In this document: piece by piece, positions 24,657 to 32,068 of the stretch | Layout: every line of letters begins with the position of its first letter | Numbering within the stretch: position 1 is the first letter of the stretch | From: JANSYA01 sp965243385 | Lineage (GTDB): Bacteria > Spirochaetota > Leptospiria > Leptospirales > Leptonemataceae | Length of the DNA stretch: 64,000 nucleotides | Direction: 5' to 3' | NCBI GenBank assembly: GCA_965243385.1 | Contig: CBDEUV010000002.1 | Coordinates: forward strand, 4,154,001-4,218,000 | Position numbers and translations under genes: made by a program | The notes under the pieces: model-generated | What the model was told of the DNA's origin: nothing | The model's input: the letters and a program-made list of their open reading frames with translations, nothing else | Databases searched by the model: none

Positions 24657-26615
24657 ATGCGAGGGTCCGCACCCGTCAATCCCAGGCGCCTTCAGGACGA
24701 GCGCGCCCTGAACTCGTTGTTTCGCGCGCAGAATCGCAGAGTCTATCCGCTGGTGTTGCTCGTGATGTGCGTGGCCATGCCGCTTTTCTCCTGGCTGGAT
24801 TATTATCTCGTCGGCGCGCGTTCGGGACCGGTGCTGCGCGATCTATTCGTACGCGTCGACCTGGCCCTGGCCGCGTTTTATGTTTCGCTGCTGAGTCTGT
24901 ATTTTGTGCGGCCGAATTTCGTGCATCGCTACGTGTTGCCGTTTTTTCTGGCCGCCGGGCACGCGATTCTAATCGTGCAGCTGTACTTAATGAGCCGGGT
25001 CGGCGACATCGCCGAACCGTACGTCATGGCGCTCTTAATATTCGGTCAGGCGGTATTAATCAATTTGAAGCCGCGCTCCGGTTTAATGAACCTGGGCGTC
25101 ATCGCCGCCTACAGCGCTCCCTTGATGATCTTCGGCTGGCCCCTGAAATTGCCGCTGGCCTTTCTGCCGCCGCTTCTGGCGGTGCTTGCCCTGGGAGCCA
25201 CGGCCGTCATATATCGCACGATTCTGTTGCGCCAGCATATCGATATTCATCGCAAGAACCGCGTTCTGACTCGCAGCCTGCGCCAGGTGAAAGAACTCAA
25301 GCGGCGCCAGGACGGCGATTATTTTCTGACTTCGCTTTTGATCAAACCGCTCGGCGGCAATCACGTGGAAAGCCCCAGGGTCGGCGTCGATATTTTAACG
25401 CGCCAGAAAAAAGCCTTTCGATTTCGCAAGTGGAGCGTGGAAATCGGCGGCGATCTTTCGACCGCCTATCGCATTCGTCTGCAAAATCGAAACTACGTCG
25501 CCTTCTTGAACGGCGACGCGATGGGCAAATCGATCCAGGGCGCGGGCGGCGCGCTCGTGCTGGGCACGGTCTTTAAGTCCATCGTCAGCCGATTCGAACC
25601 GCCGCTGGGCGACCGCGACCGATCGCCGGAGGCCTGGCTCGCCGATTGCTTTTATCAGCTACACGACGTATTCTCTTCGTTCGACGGCGGCATGATGGCC
25701 ACGGCGATCTGCGGGCTATTGGACGAACACCACGGCGTGCTGTATTTCGTAAACGCCGAGCATCCCCGTCCGGTGCTTCTGCGTCACGGTCGGGTCAGCT
25801 ATCTCACGGAGAATGAATTCGTCGCCGGCAAATTCGGCATGCTCTCGGGTCCGGGGCCTTTTCAAATTAACGTCGTCGCGCTGCGGCCCGGCGACGTGTT
25901 GGTGATGGGTTCCGACGGTCGGCAGGACATCTATTTGCGGGGAGGCAATGCGGCGGAGTTGAATGAAGAGGCCGATTTGTTCCTGGATTTTGTGAGGGAG
26001 GGCGCGGGCGAACCTGCGGCGATTCTGAAACGGCTGCTGGCGGCCGGACGACCGTCGGACGACATCACGCTCCTATCGCTGAATTACCGGGCGCCGGAAA
26101 TGCGGGCGGAGCAGATCGTTCCGCCGCCGGGCTACGTCCATCTCAAACAGAAGGGCCGGCGATTGTTGGAGGCCCGTGAATGGACCGGGGCGCTGGACGC
26201 GTTTGAAAAGGCGCTGGCGTTCAAAGACGACGATCCGGAGATCTACCCGCTGATGGCCGGACTCTATCGTCGGCTGCGCCGGATCAAAGAGTCGTCTCGC
26301 ATGTACGAAACGCTCGCCTGGCTGACGCCGGCGGATTCTCACTACCTGTATGTCGCATCTTATGGCGTGCGTGCGACGTATCTGCTCGACGGACGCGCGC
26401 CGCTGCGCAAGGGCATTCAATTCGGCGAGCGCTATCGATTGAGGGATCGCCGCTTCGTTCCGAACCTGCTGAATCTGGCCGAATTGTACCGGCTGGCCGG
26501 CGATCTGGAAAAAGCCCGCGAAATTCTCACGGAAGTCCGGGAGCTCGAACCGGGCAATCCCCGGGCGCGCAGGCTCGCTGCGAGCCTGATGTATCGCGGT
26601 AAATTGAAGTATTGA
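24657..26615 (+). CDS. membrane SpoIIE-type Ser/Thr phosphatase with C-terminal TPRs
   Basis: 652 residues. Six transmembrane helices occupy about 28-185 (for example VYPLVLLVMCVAMPLFSWLD and LPPLLAVLALGATAVIYRTI). A short coiled linker leads to a PP2C/SpoIIE domain (about 240-470). It has FLNGDAMGKSIQGAGGALVL in place of the DVxGHG motif, DVLVMGSDGRQD, and GRPSDDITLLSL with the metal-binding Asp pair. The C-terminal 150 residues are three or four TPR motifs. Such proteins dephosphorylate STAS-type anti-sigma antagonists; a STAS protein is encoded at 60119-60424, far away. The downstream Pup-like gene starts 85 bases later with its own promoter. Confidence 0.9.
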   Translation: MRGSAPVNPRRLQDERALNSLFRAQNRRVYPLVLLVMCVAMPLFSWLDYYLVGARSGPVLRDLFVRVDLALAAFYVSLLSLYFVRPNFVHRYVLPFFLAAGHAILIVQLYLMSRVGDIAEPYVMALLIFGQAVLINLKPRSGLMNLGVIAAYSAPLMIFGWPLKLPLAFLPPLLAVLALGATAVIYRTILLRQHIDIHRKNRVLTRSLRQVKELKRRQDGDYFLTSLLIKPLGGNHVESPRVGVDILTRQKKAFRFRKWSVEIGGDLSTAYRIRLQNRNYVAFLNGDAMGKSIQGAGGALVLGTVFKSIVSRFEPPLGDRDRSPEAWLADCFYQLHDVFSSFDGGMMATAICGLLDEHHGVLYFVNAEHPRPVLLRHGRVSYLTENEFVAGKFGMLSGPGPFQINVVALRPGDVLVMGSDGRQDIYLRGGNAAELNEEADLFLDFVREGAGEPAAILKRLLAAGRPSDDITLLSLNYRAPEMRAEQIVPPPGYVHLKQKGRRLLEAREWTGALDAFEKALAFKDDDPEIYPLMAGLYRRLRRIKESSRMYETLAWLTPADSHYLYVASYGVRATYLLDGRAPLRKGIQFGERYRLRDRRFVPNLLNLAELYRLAGDLEKAREILTEVRELEPGNPRARRLAASLMYRGKLKY

Positions 26616-26654
26616 CGGCCGGCGCGGCACCTGCGAAAAATCCGCCGGTTCCGC

Positions 26655-26693
26655 TTGACACCGGTCGTTTTCGCCGTCTAATCATCACAGGAG
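26655..26693 (+). promoter_or_regulatory. strong promoter and ribosome binding site for the Pup-like gene
   Basis: Perfect TTGACA at 26655-26660, a 16-base spacer, and TCTAAT at 26677-26682 (five of six to TATAAT). The Shine-Dalgarno AGGAG is at 26689-26693, seven bases before the ATG at 26701. This is the best promoter match I found in the window and implies high, independent expression of the small tag gene; the transcription start would be near 26689, so the leader is very short. Confidence 0.6.
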
Positions 26694-26700
26694 ACGGACG

Positions 26701-26901
26701 ATGAACGAACACGAACGAATTACGCCCCCTGCCGGAATCGCGGCCAACGCCGACTCCCGCTCGGAACCATCCATTCTGGAATTGCCGGCCGATCTGGCTG
26801 CGGATCGCCTGGCGCGCGTCGTCGACAGCGTGCGCGCTGAAGCGCAGGTCGCGCCGACCGCATATCTGGCCGACGCGATTGTGCCCAAAGGCGGCGAATA
26901 G
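26701..26901 (+). CDS. pup: Pup-like small protein modifier ending in Lys-Gly-Gly-Glu
   Basis: A 66-residue acidic protein without Cys, Trp or Phe. The first 24 residues are low-complexity and probably disordered; ILELPADLAADRLARVVDSV and the following residues (about 25-48) can form amphipathic helix; the tail is AYLADAIVPKGGE. Pup (60-70 aa, mostly disordered, central helix) ends in ...KGGQ or GGE, and the C-terminal Glu side chain is the group joined to target lysines. Here the only Lys of the protein precedes GGE and the terminal residue is already Glu, so no deamidation would be needed. The gene overlaps the PafA/Dop-like gene by 23 bases. The family call rests on length, tail and neighbour, since the rest of the sequence is divergent. 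Confidence 0.78.
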   Translation: MNEHERITPPAGIAANADSRSEPSILELPADLAADRLARVVDSVRAEAQVAPTAYLADAIVPKGGE

Positions 26902-28792
26902 TCCCCTGGCGACTCCCGGCGCGCCTTATCAGTTTCGCCGGCTTTTGGGACAGGAGACGGAGTATGCGATCCGCTTTTCCGCACGCGCGGACTGGTCGTC
27001 GCAGGATGACGGCTGGTCCGCCGCATTTGCGGACGAAGCTTCCGAAACCTCCGGTCCAGATGCGTCGGCCGCTTCGCGCGCGCGCCGGCCAGGCCATTCC
27101 CGGGTCTTCCACGCCTTCCGCTACGCGATCCGACGCATCGTAAAAACCCGTCCGGGCGAGTGGCTCTTCTTTCTCGAAAACTTCTTCACGGAAAACGGAG
27201 GCGCATTTAACTACGAGGCATTGCCGCAGGCTCCCGAAGCGGGGCTGATCGAAGGCGCGACTCCTGAGTGTCGCGGTCCGCTTGAGCTCTTGTTGTACCA
27301 GCGCGCTCAGGAAGCGCTGCTGCTGCGGGCGATCCCCGACGCGCGCCGTTATCTGCGGCGACACGGACACCTCGGCGATCTGGCGCTGATAAAAAATTGC
27401 CGCGATGCCGAGGGCCACATCTACGGCGCGCAGGAAAGCTACGAAACCAACATCGCCTCGGGATGGCGTTTGTTGTTCTACCGCTTGCTCAGTCCCATCT
27501 GCCTGCTGCCGGTGCTCGCGTGGTGGACCGTATACCTCTGTCTGCTGGCGGCGATTGTCGTCGCCGCGCTGGCCGCGCAACTGAGCGGCTGGTTGCTGTA
27601 CGGTTTCGTCTACGGCCTGCTCGATCTTCCCGGGCGACTCGTCCAGAGCGAAGCGCTGCGCCGGCCGGCTCGAGCTCTGCGGAAAGTACGGGATTGGCTG
27701 CTGGCCAGCGCGCGCCGGCTGATTCGTTCCGATCGCTTTCTATCGATCGTCGCCTGGGCTGAGTACCTGGTAATCTATCCCGTCACGTACGTCATCCTGT
27801 GGCCCTACGCGTGGCTGCTGCACTGGCTGGCCTTTCGTCACGAGCGGCGTCTGCTGACGGCGTTTTTCGCTTCGCGTCCGCTGGTCAGCGGCGCGGGCAC
27901 TCTGCTCGACGGCGATCGCTTCGCGCTGTCCGAGAAAGGAACGGCTTTACGCCGGATCTTTCGCACGAGCGTGAGTCCGGGGCAGCGGCCGCTCTTTGAC
28001 AGCGGGAATTTGCACAAGGCCTTTATTCTGGGCGGCTTCGGCCTGGTGCTGCTGCGTTTCGACGGATTGCGCCGGCTCTTTCGTAAACGTGTGCGCCTGC
28101 AATTGGGCATGTCTGATTCGAATCGCTGCGAACTCGCGGAATATCTGAAGGTCGGCACGACCTTGTTGGTACTCGACGCGGCGGAAGCCGGTTATCTGCA
28201 AGACGCTCCGCGCTTGAAATCGCCGCGCGCCGCTCTGCGCAGGATCAATCTCGATCCGACTTTGCAAAGCGCCGTCGCGACGCGCGGCGGCGGGGCGATG
28301 ACCGCTCTGGAAATGCAGCGCTATTATTTGCGGGGCGTCGAGCGCTTCCTGGCCGACCGGGCGCCGGCCGCCGAGCCGGGGGAGGTCGTCCGGCTCTGGG
28401 CTGAAACACTGGACGCGCTCGAAGCGGATCCCGGAAAATTGATCGGTCGCCTGGACTGGGTGACGAAACGTTATTTGCTGGAAACCGCCGGCGGCGGCAT
28501 CGAAGCCGCCGCTCGCAAACGGATCGACATCGCCTATCACGAACTGGGCGGCGGCTATTACGATCAATTGCGCAACGAAGGCGTGACCCTGCGCCTGTTG
28601 GATGACGCGGCTATTCAGGCCGCGATCTTTCAGCCTTCGTCTCCGGAGCGAGTGCAACTCAGATCGCGACTGATTCGCGGCGTTGAATTCTCCGAGCGCC
28701 GCGTACAGATCTCCTGGAATGCAGTGCGCGTCGGATACTGGTGGAACCAGCGCGTCATTTCGCTGGACGAATTTCGCCGCCGACGCGAATAG
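26879..28792 (+). CDS. pafA: membrane-inserted Pup ligase/deamidase homologue (PafA/Dop family)
   Basis: 637 residues that align end to end with PafA/Dop. LLGQETEYAIRF (22-33) matches the N-terminal GxETEYG metal-binding strand. ATPEC (127-131) matches the ATAEC strand. LIKNCRDAEGHIYGAQESYE (170-189) matches the FKNNTDxxGxSYGxHENY region. LQLGMSDSNRCELAEYLKVG (407-426) matches VIVGDSNMSExTTxLKVG. LDWVTKRYLL and RIDIAYHELGGGYYDQL match the C-terminal IDWVIKxxLL and LDLAYHD regions. The catalytic Asp strand (LDVG in PafA) seems to be PEAG, with Glu. Two additions: residues 199-320 with several hydrophobic helices, and an Ala/Ser/Asp-rich stretch (34-74) where Dop has its loop. No ATG or GTG is available; TTG 26879 overlaps the tag gene, suggesting coupled translation. 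Whether it is ligase or depupylase is unclear; a tag ending in Glu favours ligase. Confidence 0.85.
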   Translation: MCPKAANSPLATPGAPYQFRRLLGQETEYAIRFSARADWSSQDDGWSAAFADEASETSGPDASAASRARRPGHSRVFHAFRYAIRRIVKTRPGEWLFFLENFFTENGGAFNYEALPQAPEAGLIEGATPECRGPLELLLYQRAQEALLLRAIPDARRYLRRHGHLGDLALIKNCRDAEGHIYGAQESYETNIASGWRLLFYRLLSPICLLPVLAWWTVYLCLLAAIVVAALAAQLSGWLLYGFVYGLLDLPGRLVQSEALRRPARALRKVRDWLLASARRLIRSDRFLSIVAWAEYLVIYPVTYVILWPYAWLLHWLAFRHERRLLTAFFASRPLVSGAGTLLDGDRFALSEKGTALRRIFRTSVSPGQRPLFDSGNLHKAFILGGFGLVLLRFDGLRRLFRKRVRLQLGMSDSNRCELAEYLKVGTTLLVLDAAEAGYLQDAPRLKSPRAALRRINLDPTLQSAVATRGGGAMTALEMQRYYLRGVERFLADRAPAAEPGEVVRLWAETLDALEADPGKLIGRLDWVTKRYLLETAGGGIEAAARKRIDIAYHELGGGYYDQLRNEGVTLRLLDDAAIQAAIFQPSSPERVQLRSRLIRGVEFSERRVQISWNAVRVGYWWNQRVISLDEFRRRRE

Positions 28793-28804
28793 AGCTGAAT
28801 GTGC

Positions 28805-28920
28805 TGAGCGAAGCGAACTACCTCAGACAAATACATTCGAGCGAAGCGAAATACTTTAGATAAGTACATTCGAGCGAAGCGAACTACCTCAGACAAATAT
28901 ATTCGAGCGAAGCGAACTGC
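28805..28920. repeat. 33-base tandem repeat, 3.5 copies
   Basis: Units at 28805-28837, 28838-28870 and 28871-28903 and a partial one from 28904. The core is GAGCGAAGCGAACTACCTCA followed by GACAAATACATT. The middle unit carries several substitutions. It lies between the PafA-like gene and the next lipoprotein gene; there are no unique spacers, so it is not a CRISPR. Confidence 0.9.
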
Positions 28921-28945
28921 CCTGGTGAATTCCTTAAAAGACTAT

Positions 28946-29362
28946 ATGCACATTCCGAATATAAAAAGCCTGTTTCCACTGCTCCGCTCGATAAAAGTTT
29001 TCAGGGCGTACAGTCTGCTGCTGGTTTTTGCGAGCTGCTACTCTGTGGAGTTTATTCCGTCCGCGGACTACGCCGGCCTGCGATATCGTCCCGGTCCGGC
29101 GAGCATCGAAATCGTATATGAGCGGCCGGAAGGCCCGCATCGCCGGCTGGGGCTGGTTTCTATCCGGGACGTGGACGATCCCAGGTCGCTAGATTTTCGC
29201 GAATTCGTCGTGGAAGAAGCGCGTCGTCGGGGCGCCCCCGCGGCCTGGATTCGCGCGGATCAGATGCGCCGTGTGCCGCACGGAACCTTCGGCGGCTGGT
29301 TCAATCCTGGCGACGGTATCGGCATCGTGCCGGTCGTACTCTTTTCGCGCCTGGATCCTTGA
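28946..29362 (+). CDS. small lipoprotein of unknown function
   Basis: 138 residues from ATG 28946 (a GTG at 28925 is in frame but lies just after the tandem repeat). The signal peptide SIKVFRAYSLLLVFASC ends in a lipobox FASC near residue 31. The mature part has SIEIVYERPEGPHRRLGLVS and a segment DFREFVVEEARRRGAPAAWI that looks like a mixed alpha/beta domain, reminiscent of small DUF4156/YbjQ-like lipoproteins; I do not assign a family. It is downstream of the pupylation-like pair across the tandem repeat and may be an independent gene. Confidence 0.65.
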   Translation: MHIPNIKSLFPLLRSIKVFRAYSLLLVFASCYSVEFIPSADYAGLRYRPGPASIEIVYERPEGPHRRLGLVSIRDVDDPRSLDFREFVVEEARRRGAPAAWIRADQMRRVPHGTFGGWFNPGDGIGIVPVVLFSRLDP

Positions 29363-29392
29363 TCCCTGATCCCTGATGCGATCAGCCTGCTC

Positions 29393-29444
29393 TGGAGGCT
29401 ATTCACGAACGGGTGCTGTGGAGGCCGTTCATGAACGGGGCCTG
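29393..29444. repeat. 26-base imperfect direct repeat with a palindrome
   Basis: Two adjacent units (29393-29418 and 29419-29444) of the form TGGAGGC-N2-TTCA-N-GAACGGG-N-CTG. The second holds the perfect 14-base palindrome CCGTTCATGAACGG (29425-29438). Just before, TGATCCC is repeated around 29370-29381. The region lies between two convergent lipoprotein genes and could act in termination. Confidence 0.6.
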
Positions 29445-29471
29445 TAGATTTCTGAGCGGTCCGCGGTCGTC

Positions 29472-30161
29472 TCAAAAGGCGGAGAGGCCGCCGGGCGCCA
29501 GCACCAGCGTAAAGACCGGATCGCCGGGGATGCGCTCGGGAATCAGGGGCGAAGCGCCTTGCTGTTGATAGACAGCGTGCACGGCCTCCTGCTCTTCATA
29601 GGAGGGTTCCAGCGCCCCAAACAGGGACGGGGCCATCACGTGATTTACATGGCTTGCGTGATCCATGCCCAGGCAGTGACCGATTTCATGCACGACGACC
29701 TTGCGCCGAACTTCGTAGGGTTCGTGGGCGAGCTCCGCGAAGAATTCCAGAGGAATCACAATCTGGCTGCGCTGGATCAGTCCGCCGGATCGTTCCGTGA
29801 CGCAGGCGCCTTTCATATGCAGGGCCAGCGCGAGTGCACAGGCTTCGGGGCTTTCGGCGCAATTTGAAAAAGAAATGCGATGCGGATCGACCGGATTCAC
29901 TTCTGTGCTCACCTCGAGCTTGCCCACGTTCCAGGTGCTCAGAGCATCGGAGACCATGCCGATGCGTTCAGCAGACAGCGCAGACGTCAGAATCAGCGCG
30001 GCCAGATCCGTTTCCTGACCCAGAACGCAGAGGCCCTGGACACAGTCTCCGCTGCCGCCGGAACAGCGCGCGCCCGCTCCCACCAGCAGAGTCAGCAGAA
30101 GCGCCAGCGTCGCCAACCTGGAACCAGTACGACTTTCCGATGTAATATTCTTCGCTCCCAT
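29472..30161 (-). CDS. metzincin (matrixin-like) metalloprotease lipoprotein
   Basis: A 229-residue exported zinc protease. The signal peptide LATLALLLTLLVGAGARC ends at Cys33, a plausible lipidation site. The metzincin motif HEIGHCLGMDH is at residues 158-168 (three zinc His and the catalytic Glu). The Met-turn is HVM at about 174-176. About six further Cys suggest disulfides. The Gln/Pro-rich tail after the catalytic domain has no recognised motif. Expected action: cleavage of host or extracellular proteins at the surface; the substrate is unknown. An AT-rich 160-base region precedes it. Confidence 0.85.
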   Translation of the reverse strand: MGAKNITSESRTGSRLATLALLLTLLVGAGARCSGGSGDCVQGLCVLGQETDLAALILTSALSAERIGMVSDALSTWNVGKLEVSTEVNPVDPHRISFSNCAESPEACALALALHMKGACVTERSGGLIQRSQIVIPLEFFAELAHEPYEVRRKVVVHEIGHCLGMDHASHVNHVMAPSLFGALEPSYEEQEAVHAVYQQQGASPLIPERIPGDPVFTLVLAPGGLSAF

Positions 30162-30322
30162 ACGCTTCTATGTGACGCAAAGATTACGCTATAGTTGCTA
30201 TTGTGGCAATGAAATAATCGAAATGTCATCTTGAAATCGCTATAATTCATGTGAATGTAGTTTGATTGTAACAAAAATGCGAGGCTTGCGCGTAAGCCGA
30301 TGATCGCCGGGCGTGATTCGTT

Positions 30323-31939
30323 TCAGCTGAGCTGTTGTCGAATGAGCTTCCCGTTCGCAGTGCGGGGCAACGCGTCGCGAAAGACGACGGAGCGCGGGCG
30401 CTTATAGTCGGCCAGTTGCCTGGCGGCGAATGCAAGCAGGTCGCGCTCTGCCGCTTCGATTCGCTCGCCGCCGTGGCGTTCCGTGACAAGCGCGGAGTCG
30501 GTCGGTACAACGAACGCGGTAATGATGCGCACGCCTGGAGCCGGACTCGTTTCGCACGCGGCGATTTCGGCGACCAATGGGTGCATCGCGAGAGCCTGTT
30601 CGACTTCCAGCGGCGAAACGCGATAGCCCGAAGCGTTCATGACTTCATCGCGCCGACCGAGGTAGCGTACGTAGCCGTCCGCTTCGTCTATGGCCGCGCG
30701 GTCGCCGCCGATGAACCATTCCCCGCGATAGACCAGCGACTCTTCGTCTGGACGGCGCCAGTAGCCGAGCATCAGCCCGGGATCGTCGCGCCGCACCGCC
30801 AGGAGTCCGGCTTCCCCCGGGGCGCAGAGTTCCGGCGTGTGGCTCTCTTCGCGCAGGATCGCGATCGTGCGTCCGGGCTGCGCTTTCCCGGGAGAGCCCG
30901 GACGGGTGGGGGTCAGCGGTCCGCTGGAGATATAAGTGGAAATCTCGCTCATGCCCAGGGCTTCATATAGCTCCTTACCGCCGGTCGCGTCGCGCCAGGC
31001 CGCGTGCAGTTCGGGAGCCAGGGACTCTCCGGCGGTCAGACCGTAACGCAGAGTCGAAAGTTCGCGCAGTGCATCGGCTGGTGCATATTTTAAGATGCGG
31101 CGATAGAGCGAGGGAACGGCCGCGAAGATCGTCGCTCCCAACTCCCGGATCAGCAGGGGCCAGACGCCCGGCTGGCTGCTCTCGGCGCGAAAGAGCAGTC
31201 CGGCGGCGCCCACCGACCAGGGGTCCATCAGGCCCACTCCGAGGCTATAGGTCCAGTTGAGCTGTCCCGCATGCAGCAGTCGATCGTCAGGGCCGAGGCC
31301 GCTCCAGCCGGCGAGCATCGGTTGCCGGCCGACGACGCTGCGCTGGGCGTGCAGGACGCCTTTGGGCCGTCCAGTCGTTCCGGAGGTGTACACCAGAAAG
31401 GCGGGATCTTCAGGGCCAGTCGGAGACCAACGCGTTGCGTCGTGCCCCAGCTGCTGATCCATGCGCAGATCGCCCGCCGTCAAATCTTTCAGTTCCAGCC
31501 AGCGCGCTCCGGTCTGCGAATCGGATGCGCCCGTCGTCCTTTCCGGAACAGGGAGCGCCGGGTCGCTGCAAATGAAAGCCGGCTCCGCGTCCGCAATCAG
31601 AAAGTCGACTTCGGCCGCGGTTAACCGGGGCGAGACCGGCACCGCGATCAGCCCCGCGGCGATGGCGCCGAAAAATGCAAAGGCGAACTCGGGGCTGTGG
31701 CGCAGGCGCACCAGAAACCGATCCCCGGGCCGCGCGTCCAATTGACGCAGAGCGACAGCGATTTGCAGTACCTGGGCTTCGACTTCCGCAAAGCTGAATT
31801 CGCGCACGGAAAGTTGTGGCCCCGTGGAGTCTGTGGAGTCCTCTGGGACCTGTTCTGCAAAACACAGGGCGGTCCGCGTCGGACGGTCCCGGGCCGCGCC
31901 TTCGATGCAGTATCGGGCAAGATTCAAGCGCTCGCTCAT
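30323..31939 (-). CDS. AMP-forming acyl-CoA synthetase/ligase-family protein
   Basis: A 538-residue ANL-superfamily adenylating enzyme. The P-loop-like motif FLVYTSGTTGRPKGVLHAQR is near residue 180-199. YEALGMSEIS (A5 motif), GEWFIGGDRAAID with the conserved Asp (A7), YLGRRDEVMNASGYRVSPLE (A8) and the C-terminal catalytic Lys in PRTANGKLIRQQLS (A10) are all present. It resembles benzoate-CoA ligase or medium-chain acyl-CoA synthetases; the acid is unknown. The frame is open upstream to 32281, but that would run through the divergent patatin gene; ATG 31939 starts just before the domain. An inverted repeat lies in the shared promoter region. Confidence 0.9.
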   Translation of the reverse strand: MSERLNLARYCIEGAARDRPTRTALCFAEQVPEDSTDSTGPQLSVREFSFAEVEAQVLQIAVALRQLDARPGDRFLVRLRHSPEFAFAFFGAIAAGLIAVPVSPRLTAAEVDFLIADAEPAFICSDPALPVPERTTGASDSQTGARWLELKDLTAGDLRMDQQLGHDATRWSPTGPEDPAFLVYTSGTTGRPKGVLHAQRSVVGRQPMLAGWSGLGPDDRLLHAGQLNWTYSLGVGLMDPWSVGAAGLLFRAESSQPGVWPLLIRELGATIFAAVPSLYRRILKYAPADALRELSTLRYGLTAGESLAPELHAAWRDATGGKELYEALGMSEISTYISSGPLTPTRPGSPGKAQPGRTIAILREESHTPELCAPGEAGLLAVRRDDPGLMLGYWRRPDEESLVYRGEWFIGGDRAAIDEADGYVRYLGRRDEVMNASGYRVSPLEVEQALAMHPLVAEIAACETSPAPGVRIITAFVVPTDSALVTERHGGERIEAAERDLLAFAARQLADYKRPRSVVFRDALPRTANGKLIRQQLS

Positions 31940-31952
31940 AGTTGGCGGAGAG

Positions 31953-32003
31953 TTCTCGAAATGCTTCAGGCCTATTCTGGTTCGTTCTGATTGATTTCGA
32001 GAA
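31953..32003. promoter_or_regulatory. 10-base inverted repeat in the ligase/patatin divergent promoter
   Basis: TTCTCGAAAT (31953-31962) and ATTTCGAGAA (31994-32003) are perfect reverse complements with 31 bases between them, so the centres are 41 bases apart, close to four helical turns. The location between divergent starts (31939 and 32069) suits a regulator binding both arms. Confidence 0.4.
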
Positions 32004-32068
32004 TGATTCTGAAAGCTGCATAAAATTTTAAGCGCTCTGCCGCGCCAGACAATAAACTCACCGAAACT

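Noticed and set aside
26950..27130. Second ATG preceded by the same ACAGGAGACGGA as the tag gene, inside the ligase
   Set aside because: It is out of frame with the ligase; the resulting 60-residue Arg/Pro-rich peptide has no features, and the ligase frame continues through it with conserved motifs.
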